A stretch of DNA of 21,416 bases from Botryllus schlosseri (taxonomy: Eukaryota > Chordata > Ascidiacea > Stolidobranchia > Styelidae), in contig ATSW01010023.1 in NCBI GenBank assembly GCA_000444245.1, positions 1-21,416 of the forward strand, given 5' to 3'. Position 1 is the first letter of the stretch. Every line of letters starts with the position of its first letter. Below the pieces are notes generated by a model that did no database searches, was not told the DNA's origin, and worked only from the letters and a program-made list of their open reading frames with translations. The translations under genes were made by a program, and so were the position numbers. Of this stretch, positions 18,401-20,540 are shown one piece after another.

Positions 18401-20262
18401 ATTTTGGCGCATCTTGCGACTGTTTTTATGGTACTGTATTAGCCGAATTCTTACGAAATTTGATGTAGGCCTACAGCGATTTTAGGCAACCTACTAATAT
18501 CATGGGTTACCCAGAAAAATTTGAAGATGTGAAGGTCTTTTTCAACGACCCTACTGCCCATAAATACCTTCAAAATGCTGTTAGCCTCATCCTTACAGAA
18601 GAATAATACGCTCGTTTGCTGTTCAGAGAGCCACGGTCACCGTACAGAGTATCTCAAATTCCTTCAAGCTATCATCAAAGCGGAAGGCAAAGGCCACATA
18701 CGCAGATGTCAAGACATGGTGATGGCCGAGCTGGTCAACACACAAGCCGGCGAAGAGGTAAATGAATTATTTCTTTTACACTGCTGTTTACTTACTTGTT
18801 TACAATTGAATAATACATTAATATTGAAATAAACACGAATATTTTCGGCTGACACTCGCCAGGGGTAATCATCAGCAACTAGTAGAATAAAATTGTACAC
18901 TGAGATTAAGCCATCTGTTAGCCTTGAGTACTCGAATTTTCATATTTTGTGATCCGGTTGTTGATGTACAATGTTCTTTCCAATACTCTCTATCGTCACT
19001 GACGATTGCCCCTGACGAGTGTCAGCAAAGAATATTCGGGTTCATTTGAATATTATCACATCTTTTGATTGCATACTGAAGATCTGCACCTCTTGAGTAT
19101 CTTTAATTACTGATTTTCCTTTTGAAAACTACCATGATTTGTTCAGGCACAGCCTTACGAACCGTGTTACAAGGTTGGGTAGCATTTGTGTTCGGTCACA
19201 ATGTTTAGCTGTGTTGTTGCGTATCAGAATCATGACGGCGTCTGTGTAAATTACCTTTATTCTGCTGTTGTTCGTGCAAGTATGTGCTCAACGAGATATT
19301 TGAACACACCTGCTCAAAATTGTCGGCGTTGCCACTCATTGTACTTAATTATAAAATTTCATGCCGGTGACATCATATTCGGCGATACGATTGTTGATAA
19401 CAATAATGTCTCCAATTCTCTACTAGTTGCTGACAATTACCTGTGACGAGTGTCAGCCAGAAATATTTAGGCTCCTTTCAATATCAATATATTGTTCAAT
19501 TGTACTTTGAAGTTCTCTACAGAAACGATGTTCACCAAATTTGGCTCAATTCCAACCAGTGGAGGCAGAGTTATTGCCGTTGGAAAATTTGGATTTGAAT
19601 AAAATAGTATTTACGGTGACCAATTCTCTAATTCTTTATTATAGTGTTGCCCACCGTAAATACTATGTTATTCAAATCCAAATTTTTCAACGGCAATAAC
19701 TCCGCTTCCACTGGTTGGAATTGAACCAAATTTGGTGAACATCGTTTCTATAGACAACCTAACACTTTCCTGGGGTGAATAGAAAATGTTCTAATTTTTT
19801 GCTATTTATTTTTATATTATAGATAGAAACTTTCTTCTCCTGTAGCAATGCGGCTACTGGTTGGAATTGAAGCAAATTTGGTGTGTAGGCTTAAATTAGG
19901 TAACCTAACAATTTTATCAAGCAGCCAGTACGATTTGAGAAAAAAAGTCAATTTTGAAGACCCCTAGTGTACAATTTCAATACTCGAAAAAATCCATCTG
20001 TCACTACTCTACTCGAATCATTAGAATTAACACTCGATTCAAATTGGAGCACTCAAATCACTGTGCTCAGATCTACGTTTTACCAACTGCATTTGAATTT
20101 AACTTTGTTCCTAACCTGGTCAGGTGCTGCTGTTTTACAACGACGGATCTTCCTTCAACACTCTGTTGAATCTAATGCGGCATTTCACTGTGTGCGGAAG
20201 GCATCTGATGCAAGACGACTACAGCCCGTTGCTATATCACATCGAACTCGTACAGCTGCTCG
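365..20262 (+). CDS. itpr: Inositol 1,4,5-trisphosphate receptor, internal part of the gene (23 exons, partial at both ends)
   Basis: The receptor is a tetrameric calcium channel of the endoplasmic reticulum, opened by IP3 and calcium. This part is wholly cytosolic. In order it holds the end of the MIR/beta-trefoil region (exons 1-3), the helical half of the IP3-binding core and first RIH repeat (exons 4-12), a variable linker (exons 13-16) and the next armadillo/RIH solenoid (exons 16-23). The exons join in one frame to about 1,092 codons without a stop. Collinear matches to vertebrate ITPR include VPxNSYVRLxHLCT, [45 protein letters not shown] and HKHLSLF. Basic IP3-contacting residues are kept (see exons 4 and 5). 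Neither start codon, pore nor C-terminus is in view. A ryanodine receptor is excluded, because the IP3-core residues and exon text match ITPR specifically. Intron phases in order: 2,0,2,0,0,2,2,2,0,2,0,1,1,0,1,0,0,0,0,0,1,0, then 1 after the last exon. Confidence 0.96.
492..1150 (+). mobile_element. hAT-like MITE, GAGTC family, copy 1 (with internal duplication)
   Basis: The copy starts CAGGGTTGTAACCAAGTC and ends GAGTCATTACAACTCTG, so its ends are inverted repeats of a CAGGGTTGTAA type, as in hAT elements. The body is dense in GACTCGAGTC and AAGTC words. A module ending ATGACTCGAGTC occurs twice, around 780-960 and 970-1140. No coding capacity. Open frames across it, including one running on into exon 2, are repeat translations. 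It begins eight bases after the exon 1 donor. No convincing target duplication is visible. Confidence 0.75.
1216..1372 (+). CDS. itpr: ITPR exon 2 (MIR/beta-trefoil, FELD...VMLK)
   Basis: Acceptor ttgttcag, donor AAA|gtattt. The exon encodes [14 protein letters not shown] followed by [18 protein letters not shown] and [13 protein letters not shown], a very close match to the vertebrate MIR segment [23 protein letters not shown]. This belongs to the second beta-trefoil, which forms one wall of the IP3 pocket. It ends in phase 0 after VMLK. Confidence 0.96.
1408..1760. mobile_element. Foldback MITE FB1, copy A
   Basis: Begins TAGGGTTGTTTAACA, continues through the family words TTGATAAAATTGTTAGG and CACCAAATTTGGCTCAATT, and after a centre at CCACCGTAAGTACTA reads back as their reverse complement (GTTGGAATTGAGTC, AACAATTTCACGGGTTGCC). 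The right terminus is worn. It occupies most of the intron between exons 2 and 3. Confidence 0.75.
1803..1963 (+). CDS. itpr: ITPR exon 3 (end of beta-trefoil 2 into the helical core)
   Basis: Acceptor tatctcag, donor AG|gtttcc, phase 2 at the end. The exon encodes [16 protein letters not shown], then [16 protein letters not shown] and the basic stretch NINVNERR. The motif [15 protein letters not shown] is nearly invariant in ITPR proteins and marks the switch from trefoil to helical IP3 core. Confidence 0.96.
1995..2372 (+). repeat. ACTAGAAC minisatellite array, copy 1
   Basis: Degenerate units of about 36 bp with core CAACTAGAACTAGAACTACT followed by CACTTTTCAAAACTCG. About nine units can be counted, and a worn TTAGTTGACTTTAG lies downstream near 2395, corresponding to the hairpin cap seen on other copies. 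Confidence 0.8.
2460..2527 (-). mobile_element. hAT-Charlie-like terminus (solo)
   Basis: Read on the minus strand from 2527 the sequence is CAGTGGTTCTCAACCTTTTT, the characteristic end of Charlie-type hAT elements. No matching opposite end was found within the intron, so this is a remnant. The left limit is arbitrary. Confidence 0.45.
2585..2744 (+). CDS. itpr: ITPR exon 4 (IP3-binding basic cluster R-K-R)
   Basis: Acceptor ttgtgtcag, donor AAG|gtaaga. The exon encodes [14 protein letters not shown], a divergent loop ([18 protein letters not shown]) and [20 protein letters not shown]. Residues equivalent to mammalian R504, K508 and R511, which contact IP3 phosphates, are present as Arg (codon 2682-2684), Lys (2694-2696) and Arg (2703-2705). 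The loop before them differs clearly from the vertebrate TGGTNSGQDVLEVVFSKPN. Ends in phase 0. Confidence 0.96.
2851..2991 (+). CDS. itpr: ITPR exon 5 (helical core, Y-R-K of the IP3 site)
   Basis: Acceptor ctcatttcag, donor CAG|gtttgg, exactly 47 codons. The exon encodes [17 protein letters not shown] through [20 protein letters not shown]. The Tyr, Arg and Lys codons at 2977-2985 correspond to mammalian Y567, R568 and K569, the second phosphate-binding cluster. With exon 4 this predicts a receptor competent to bind IP3. Phase 0 at both ends. Confidence 0.96.
3145..3260 (-). repeat. AAGTAC-type array, short copy
   Basis: The words TTACTTACTTCG, CTTCTACTTGTACTAGAGTAG and ACTTTTACTTCAGTA are the reverse complement of the arrays at 10430 and 17170. 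Intron 5 otherwise holds an FB2 fragment. Confidence 0.55.
3362..3478 (+). mobile_element. Foldback element FB2, fragment
   Basis: Contains GTTGCTGACAACTCCCCCTGG, then GAAAATATCCGAGTTTATTTC and AATATCAATATACTATT. The same order of words is found at 6225-6375, 18940-19072 and 19345-19503, and reversed at 8280-8365 and 18803-18895. Confidence 0.65.
3499..3671 (+). CDS. itpr: ITPR exon 6 (helical core, EYIAKQFG...NNRKLLE)
   Basis: Acceptor tgctacag, donor CG|gtacgt, phase 2 at the end. The exon encodes [38 protein letters not shown] and [12 protein letters not shown]. This is one of the most conserved segments of the family and runs almost residue for residue with vertebrate ITPR1. Confidence 0.97.
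3802..3921 (+). CDS. itpr: ITPR exon 7 (FLDYLADLC helix pair)
   Basis: Acceptor cacttttcag, donor AG|gtcggt, phase 2 at both ends. The exon encodes [20 protein letters not shown] then [19 protein letters not shown]. It matches vertebrate [20 protein letters not shown] and DILIETK. It is flanked by a 130-base intron upstream and a repeat-filled 1-kb intron downstream. Confidence 0.96.
3990..4227 (+). repeat. Possible hAT-like end plus dispersed repeat of unknown type
   Basis: Starts CAGTGGTGGTCAAACTAATC, a hAT-like terminal sequence. The part from about 4075 (TTCATTCGTAAAAGTAATGC, later GCCTATAAAACTGTTGAAG) is echoed at 4780-4830, at about 5845-5990 and more weakly at 14720-14890. No boundaries are clear. 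An open frame of 92 codons crosses it without recognisable similarity. Confidence 0.4.
4228..4718 (+). mobile_element. hAT-like MITE, GAGTC family, copy 2 (near full length)
   Basis: Begins CAGGGTTGCGACCAATTC and ends GTCCGTTACAACTCTG. The flanks ATGAAACC (4220-4227) and ATAAAACT (4719-4726) match at six of eight bases, consistent with an aged 8-bp hAT target duplication. About 490 bp, non-coding. It keeps the internal landmarks GGCAGTTTCTGGCC, CTACTCTTCGAAGTTACGAT and CTCGAGTCATATGA shared with the other copies. Confidence 0.75.
4806..4806. other. Ambiguous base (N)
   Basis: A single N in TTGAATNATAAG lies within the intron before exon 8. It is the only undetermined base in the window and does not touch coding sequence. 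Confidence 0.99.
4922..5101 (+). CDS. itpr: ITPR exon 8 (acidic segment to LNYYR)
   Basis: Acceptor ttcaacacag, donor AG|gtgcaa, phase 2 at both ends. The exon encodes [59 protein letters not shown] and YYR. It aligns with the vertebrate region ending DVLSYYR and keeps the acidic character and the Trp of WLFWRD. It is less conserved than its neighbours, as in other receptors. Confidence 0.93.
5202..5349 (+). CDS. itpr: ITPR exon 9 ([11 protein letters not shown])
   Basis: Acceptor cttgtttcag, donor CAG|gtttgt. The exon encodes [39 protein letters not shown] and [10 protein letters not shown], a near match to vertebrate [20 protein letters not shown] and LPYDLRASFCR. Only a 100-base intron separates it from exon 8. 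Ends in phase 0. Confidence 0.97.
5385..5805. mobile_element. FB1-related remnants, two or three half-units
   Basis: Three successive right-arm modules appear, each of the form GGTTGAAATTGAGCCAA, GATGTG and GACAACCTAATAATTTCATG, plus one CCACCGTAAATACT centre at about 5415. No left arm is seen. The block looks like tandem or deleted copies of the foldback family. Confidence 0.55.
5806..6039. other. Intron sequence with a weak dispersed repeat
   Basis: The stretch from about 5845 (TTTCACTCATAAAATTGATGC, later GAAGTGAAAGTAGTCT) resembles the unclassified repeat at 4075-4227. The rest holds nothing recognisable up to the exon 10 acceptor. Confidence 0.35.
6040..6143 (+). CDS. itpr: ITPR exon 10 ([13 protein letters not shown])
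   Basis: Acceptor tatatctag, donor GA|gtaagt, phase 2 at the end. The exon encodes [20 protein letters not shown] and [14 protein letters not shown], almost identical to vertebrate [20 protein letters not shown]. This is part of the first RIH domain. Confidence 0.97.
6225..6378 (+). mobile_element. Foldback element FB2, single arm
   Basis: Reads AAATTTCATGCCGGTGACG, GATACGATTGTTGATATCC, CTCTACTAGTTGCTGACAATT and TTCGTGTTTATTGCGATATC. It is collinear with 19345-19503. Short CREB-like TGACGTCA is part of the repeat, not a supported regulatory site. Confidence 0.65.
6428..6563 (+). CDS. itpr: ITPR exon 11 (TMQFVDQYL...KLTFE)
   Basis: Acceptor tgttttcag, donor GAA|gtgagt. The exon encodes [40 protein letters not shown] and KLTFE. 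It matches vertebrate TMEFVEEYLRDVV and EKNKLTFE. Ends in phase 0. Confidence 0.95.
6590..6656 (+). repeat. GAGTC-family fragment in a 120-base intron
   Basis: GAGTCAAGTCGAGTCAACG and GAGTCACGACTCGAGT are remnants of the hAT-like MITE, covering more than half of the small intron 11 and ending about 28 bases before the exon 12 acceptor. Confidence 0.6.
6684..6828 (+). CDS. itpr: ITPR exon 12 ([14 protein letters not shown])
   Basis: Acceptor ttccatttcag. The exon encodes [39 protein letters not shown] and then a short variable tail. The first 35 residues are nearly those of the vertebrate RIH domain. The 3' end is less certain. AAG|gttatt at 6829 and CTG|gtcggc at 6811 would both leave phase 1, the phase needed by the next acceptor. 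The former is preferred because its AAG|gt exon flank is the better consensus. Reading on past 6828 soon meets a stop. Confidence 0.9.
6829..7014. other. Start of intron 12, no recognised content
   Basis: Non-repetitive by eye. Reading on from exon 12 meets a stop codon near 6873. Nothing here resembles receptor coding sequence. Confidence 0.4.
7015..7090 (+). repeat. ACTAGAAC array fragment
   Basis: Two degenerate units: GCCCGACTAGAACTAGAACT and TTGGCAACTAACAAATC. Same family as 1995 and 11905. Confidence 0.55.
7245..7425 (+). repeat. ACTAGAAC array with hairpin cap
   Basis: About three units with AATAGAACTAGAACTATTCAC and ACTAGAACCAGAACCACTC, ending in CCACTGGTTAGTTGACTGTC followed by AATTAACTATA. 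The last part forms a short stem-loop shared with the ends of the arrays at 11905 and 15405. Confidence 0.7.
7505..7890 (+). repeat. GAGTC-family 3' module amplified in tandem
   Basis: Five or six repeats of about 55-60 bp, each ATGACTCGAGTACATATCAA then GTCAATACACAAARTGACTC and GAGTCATTTCNGTATTT. The array ends with CTCGAGTCATTACAACGT, the worn right end of the hAT-like MITE. A 92-codon open frame translates the repeat as [18 protein letters not shown] units and is not a gene. Confidence 0.75.
8069..8161 (+). CDS. itpr: ITPR exon 13, probable (GVGSIGVM segment; candidate cassette)
   Basis: This stretch reads open for 31 codons between acceptor cttctcttgtcag and donor CATG|gtgtga. It enters and leaves in phase 1, matching exons 12 and 14. 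Its GC content is well above the surrounding intron. It encodes [20 protein letters not shown] and [10 protein letters not shown], which lies where vertebrates have VMRSIHGVGELMTQ; the similarity is weak but in the right place. Skipping it keeps the frame exactly, so it may be alternatively spliced. Without it the product lacks a segment usual in the family. The exon is inferred from phase and composition, not from strong homology. Confidence 0.6.
8230..8429. mobile_element. FB2 foldback element, inverted pair of arms
   Basis: The left arm reads GAAATAAACTGAAATATTTTC then GGCTGACACTCGTCAGGGG. The right, much shorter arm reads CAGCTGAAAATATTCGGGTTTA and TTTCAATATCAATAT. The right terminus abuts the TAGGGTTG start of the FB1 copy at 8430. 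Confidence 0.6.
8430..8990. mobile_element. Foldback MITE FB1, copy C
   Basis: Starts TAGGGTTGCTCCAAAATATC. It holds two left-arm modules (GCACGCCAAATTTGACTCAA and GCATAGCAAGTTTGGCAC), the centre AGTATTTACGGTGGATA near 8725-8740, and the reverse modules (GGTTGGAATGGAGTCGAA and GAAATTGAACCAAATTTGG). It ends near AAGTTATTTTGGAAGAAC. Double-module structure, as in copy D. Confidence 0.75.
9127..9233 (+). CDS. itpr: ITPR exon 14 ([12 protein letters not shown])
   Basis: Acceptor aatttacag, donor CAT|gtaaga. The exon encodes [19 protein letters not shown], a lineage-specific linker, then [16 protein letters not shown], which matches vertebrate [12 protein letters not shown]. It enters in phase 1 and ends in phase 0. 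Its first half overlies the variable segment between the two conserved solenoid blocks. Confidence 0.93.
9275..10008 (+). repeat. AT-rich ~42-bp minisatellite (ATTAGAATT family), long array
   Basis: At least a dozen units of about 42 bp: CAAATTAGATTAGAATTATA followed by ATTTTAACTTCACTGTTTTTT. They vary by point changes and short T-tract length differences. The array fills nearly all of the 866-base intron before exon 15. The same unit occurs reversed at 1-262 and about 16300-16600. Confidence 0.85.
10100..10283 (+). CDS. itpr: ITPR exon 15 ([12 protein letters not shown]...Asn/Gln-rich linker)
   Basis: Acceptor ttgtgtcag, donor TCGG|gtgagc, phase 1 at the end. The conserved half, [18 protein letters not shown] and KREFDE, matches vertebrate [18 protein letters not shown]. 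The second half is a polar stretch rich in Asn, Gln, Ser and Thr ([16 protein letters not shown], then [12 protein letters not shown]). It is probably a flexible cytosolic loop and is unlike the vertebrate sequence. Confidence 0.94.
10425..10640 (+). repeat. AAGTAC-type repeat, short diverged copy
   Basis: GATGTAAAAGTACAAGTACAAAG and GTACTAAGTAACGAAGTACTT. Between them, the phrase TTTTGACGAATCGGGGGAGC near 10500 echoes the end of exon 15 (TTGGACGAATCGGGTGAGC). Confidence 0.5.
10652..11293. mobile_element. Foldback MITE FB1, copy D (best full-length example)
   Basis: Starts TAGGGCTGTTCAAAAAAAA and ends TTTTTTTTAACAACCC, which are inverted. Arms of about 300 bp face each other around a centre near 10960-10995. 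Each arm holds two modules of the AAATTTGGCTCCATTCCAAC / CACTAGAAGCG type. About 640 bp, non-coding. TA at the left end suggests a TA target site; the right flank has AA. Confidence 0.85.
11294..11472. other. End of intron 15, no recognised content
   Basis: Nothing recognised apart from the polypyrimidine tract CTGTCTCTCTAG of the exon 16 acceptor. Confidence 0.4.
11473..11696 (+). CDS. itpr: ITPR exon 16 ([22 protein letters not shown])
   Basis: Acceptor gtctctctag, donor AAC|gtgagc. This is the largest exon in the window. It encodes [38 protein letters not shown] and [20 protein letters not shown], then [12 protein letters not shown]. It is the best-conserved block of the middle region, practically identical to vertebrate ITPR1 over about 45 residues. 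Ends in phase 0. Confidence 0.97.
11811..11902 (+). mobile_element. hAT-like MITE, GAGTC family, 5' end only
   Basis: Begins CAGGGTTGTAACCGAGTCG and carries TTTGTAGTTTTGACTGGGGTC and AAGTCGAGTCATTTTCAACT. It then changes without a break into the ACTAGAAC array. A likely recombinant or nested copy. Confidence 0.65.
11903..12330 (+). repeat. ACTAGAAC minisatellite array, longest copy
   Basis: About ten units of 36 bp, with consensus CGCAACTAGAACTAGAACTA then CTCACTTTTCAAAACT. The array closes with CAAAACCAGTTGTTTAGTGAC and CGTCAACTAGTTAGATTG, the capped end also seen at 7245 and 15405. It lies in the intron before exon 17. Confidence 0.85.
12441..12614 (+). CDS. itpr: ITPR exon 17 ([11 protein letters not shown] and variable tail)
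   Basis: Acceptor atgccaccag, donor AAC|gtgagt, 58 codons, phase 0 at both ends. The exon encodes [38 protein letters not shown], then a Gly/Ser-rich tail with [13 protein letters not shown]. The first two-thirds match vertebrate [20 protein letters not shown] and [11 protein letters not shown]. The tail is variable throughout the family. Another frame is also open here but gives no match. Confidence 0.95.
12838..13385. mobile_element. Foldback MITE FB1, copy E
   Basis: Starts TAGGGTTGTTCAAAAATAG. It carries two left modules (CATCAAATTTGGCTGGATTC and GCTTACCAATTTTTGCTC), a GTAGTTAAAAATTTTGGATTTG core at about 13130, and reverse modules with GGTTGGAATCGATCCAAATTC and CAACCTAACAATGTAATCC. The right tip is lost or very worn. 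Confidence 0.7.
13530..13645 (-). repeat. AAGTAC-type repeat, short copy
   Basis: GCTACTTTTACTTGAAGTAG and TACATGTACTCGAGGATAG, then AATACTTCTACTCGTGCAGG. A diverged relative of the array at 17170. Confidence 0.45.
13646..13976. other. Intron 16 stretch without recognised content
   Basis: About 330 bases. An open frame covers much of it (including a Trp/Cys-rich stretch WHVCFWCRH), but it matches nothing I know and shows no codon-like composition. Confidence 0.4.
13977..14450 (+). mobile_element. hAT-like MITE, GAGTC family, copy 3 (near full length)
   Basis: Starts TAGGGTTGTTACCAAGTCAC (first base changed from C) and ends GACTCGAGTCATTATAACCCTG, so the inverted ends are well kept here. About 475 bp, same internal landmarks as copies 1 and 2 (CAGTTTCTGGCCCAATTTTCC, ATTCTTCGAATTTACAATG). 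Flanking 8-mers do not match clearly. Confidence 0.78.
14451..15234. other. Intron 16, 3' part, mostly unassigned
   Basis: A weak resemblance to the unclassified repeat at 4075-4227 is seen around 14720-14890 (GATTTCACTCATTACTGTGATG, TTAAAAGTGGAAG). Otherwise nothing is recognised until the pyrimidine tract TTCCTTTTCTCTG before exon 18. Confidence 0.4.
15235..15357 (+). CDS. itpr: ITPR exon 18 (linker to [10 protein letters not shown])
   Basis: Acceptor gtcatcag, donor GAG|gtttgt, 41 codons, phase 0 at both ends. The exon encodes [18 protein letters not shown], a disordered Ser-rich stretch, and [10 protein letters not shown], which fits vertebrate SSYNYRVVKE before ILIRLSKLC. It is GC-rich (about 55%) and lies after a 2.6-kb intron, the longest in the window. 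Confidence 0.88.
15405..15765. repeat. ACTAGAAC arrays, head to head
   Basis: 15405-15585 carries the array on the minus strand (AGTCCTAGTTCTAGTTGCGAG), and 15586-15765 carries it on the plus strand (AGCAACTAGAACTAGAACTAC). The minus array ends outward in the perfect hairpin GTTAGTTGACATTCAACTAAC at about 15402-15422. The plus array ends outward in a worn CAAAACCAGATCATTAAATGA. Confidence 0.75.
15766..16020. other. GC-richer intron stretch with a 60-codon open frame
   Basis: 15766-15948 is open and less AT-rich than the intron around it. Its translation ([20 protein letters not shown]) is not recognised. It is not in a phase that would splice between exons 18 and 19, both of which need phase 0. 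Left unassigned. Confidence 0.3.
16021..16080 (-). repeat. ACTAGAAC array fragment, inverted
   Basis: CGCGGATTTTAAAAGGTTAG and TTCTAGTTGTAGTTGCGAAAT: one to two units on the minus strand. Confidence 0.5.
16295..16600 (-). repeat. ATTAGAATT-family array, broken copy
   Basis: CTAATTATAATCTAATCTAAT, TTCATTCTAATCTAACTTCT and TTCTAATTGTAATCTACTTAGG are minus-strand units like those at 1-262, interrupted by about 100 bases of GC-richer sequence near 16400-16470. Confidence 0.55.
16601..17022. other. Intron 17, 3' end, no recognised content
   Basis: About 420 bases with no repeat or coding signal seen, ending in the acceptor AAATTTGCAG. Confidence 0.4.
17023..17139 (+). CDS. itpr: ITPR exon 19 (ILTKLAQLC...LLRNMGAH)
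   Basis: Acceptor aatttgcag, donor CAG|gtaagt, 39 codons, phase 0 at both ends. The exon encodes [20 protein letters not shown] then [19 protein letters not shown]. It matches vertebrate ILIRLSKLC and [19 protein letters not shown], the start of the second RIH domain. Confidence 0.96.
17168..17525 (+). repeat. AAGTAC-type array, longest copy
   Basis: The words AAGTAGAAGTAAAAGTACCT, AGTAGTACAAGTAGGTAGAAC and GAAAAAGTACAAGTACTCCG recur through intron 18. They lack a strict unit length but share a YAAGTA core. The array runs to within about 20 bases of the exon 20 acceptor. Confidence 0.7.
17546..17686 (+). CDS. itpr: ITPR exon 20 ([19 protein letters not shown])
   Basis: Acceptor catgtttcag, donor GGG|gtgagt, 47 codons, phase 0 at both ends. 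The exon encodes [20 protein letters not shown] and [19 protein letters not shown], then LSLFMTPG. It matches vertebrate [20 protein letters not shown] and LLHKHINLFLNPG. Confidence 0.96.
17742..17841 (+). CDS. itpr: ITPR exon 21 ([11 protein letters not shown]...QHFVHCI)
   Basis: Acceptor ttccatttcag, donor ATAG|gtatgg, phase 1 at the end. The exon encodes [20 protein letters not shown] and [13 protein letters not shown], matching vertebrate ILEAVTMQHIFMNNFQLC and VVQHFVHCIE. It follows the shortest intron in the window, 55 bases (17687-17741). Confidence 0.95.
17980..18072 (+). mobile_element. FB1 remnant, left arm
   Basis: CTCATTAAAAATCGCTGCAC, AAAATTTTGGATTTGCACAAAG and GTTTACGGTCAC are left-arm words of FB1 up to its centre. 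Confidence 0.5.
18073..18454. other. Intron 20 stretch without recognised content
   Basis: About 380 bases between two FB1 half-elements. Perhaps an insertion separating them, but no terminal repeats were seen. Confidence 0.35.
18455..18553 (-). mobile_element. FB1 remnant, right arm and terminus
   Basis: AAATTTGATGTAGGCC, GGCAACCTACTAATATCATGG and the terminal TTTTTCAACGACCCTA. It may be the other half of the element whose left arm lies at 17980. Confidence 0.55.
18627..18757 (+). CDS. itpr: ITPR exon 22 ([13 protein letters not shown]...[11 protein letters not shown])
   Basis: Acceptor tgctgttcag, donor GAG|gtaaat. The exon encodes [20 protein letters not shown] and [19 protein letters not shown], then AGEE. 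It matches vertebrate [20 protein letters not shown] and [13 protein letters not shown]. Enters in phase 1, ends in phase 0. Confidence 0.96.
18803..19072. mobile_element. Foldback element FB2, both arms
   Basis: The left arm starts CAATTGAATAATACATTAAT and holds ACGAATATTTTCGGCTGACAC and GGGGTAATCATCAGCAACTAG. The right arm reads GATTGCCCCTGACGAGTGTC and AAAGAATATTCGGGTTCATT. About 270 bp in total, non-coding. Confidence 0.72.
19073..19344. other. Intron 21 stretch without recognised content
   Basis: An 86-codon open frame overlaps here and runs into the following FB2 arm; it is not recognised and not considered a gene. Confidence 0.4.
19345..19503 (+). mobile_element. Foldback element FB2, single arm
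   Basis: AAATTTCATGCCGGTGACATC through GACGAGTGTCAGCCAGAAAT, ending TATATTGTTCAATTG. The end is the inverse of CAATTGAA at 18803, so the two FB2 blocks could pair over 700 bases. Confidence 0.65.
19521..19970. mobile_element. Foldback MITE FB1, copy G (near-perfect hairpin)
   Basis: 19521-19618 and 19652-19749 are inverted copies of 98 bp with five mismatches by my count, around a 33-base loop. The arms carry CACCAAATTTGGCTCAATTC and ATAAAATAGTATTTACGGTG. A second right-arm module and a terminus (TTTTGAAGACCCCTAG) follow to about 19970. The matching outer left module is missing. Confidence 0.82.
20124..20262 (+). CDS. itpr: ITPR exon 23 ([11 protein letters not shown]...[11 protein letters not shown]), last in window
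   Basis: Acceptor acctggtcag (poor pyrimidine tract), donor CTCG|gtgagg, phase 1 at the end. The exon encodes [20 protein letters not shown], the divergent [14 protein letters not shown] and [12 protein letters not shown]. It matches vertebrate VLVFYNDRASFQTLIQMM and PLFYHIHLVELLA. The next exon should begin with the equivalent of VCTEGKNV and lies beyond 21416. Confidence 0.95.
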
Positions 20263-20284
20263 GTGAGGTTCCTGCATTGCGCAT

Positions 20285-20540
20285 TAGGGTGCTCAAAAAT
20301 TTTTGCGGCTATTTCGTTAACACACCAAATTTGACTCATTTCCAACTAGTAGATCTGAAGCTGCAGGAGTTTGAAAGTTTTGAAATAATTATAAAAAATT
20401 TAAAAAAAAAAAAATTTAAATTTTGCTGTCTACCCTATTAAATTGTAAAGTGATCTAAAATAACGATGCATAACAATTTCCGCACTTTTCCAACTGATAT
20501 AAGCGAAGTTGTTGCAGTTTAAAATTTTGGATTGAGAATA
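20285..20540 (+). mobile_element. FB1 copy H, left part (interrupted)
   Basis: Starts TAGGGTGCTCAAAAATTTTT 22 bases after the exon 23 donor. Two left modules (CACACCAAATTTGACTCATTT and GATGCATAACAATTTCCGC) run to TTTAAAATTTTGGATTGAG, where the element at 20541 cuts in. The right arm resumes at 21327 and runs off the window. Confidence 0.72.
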
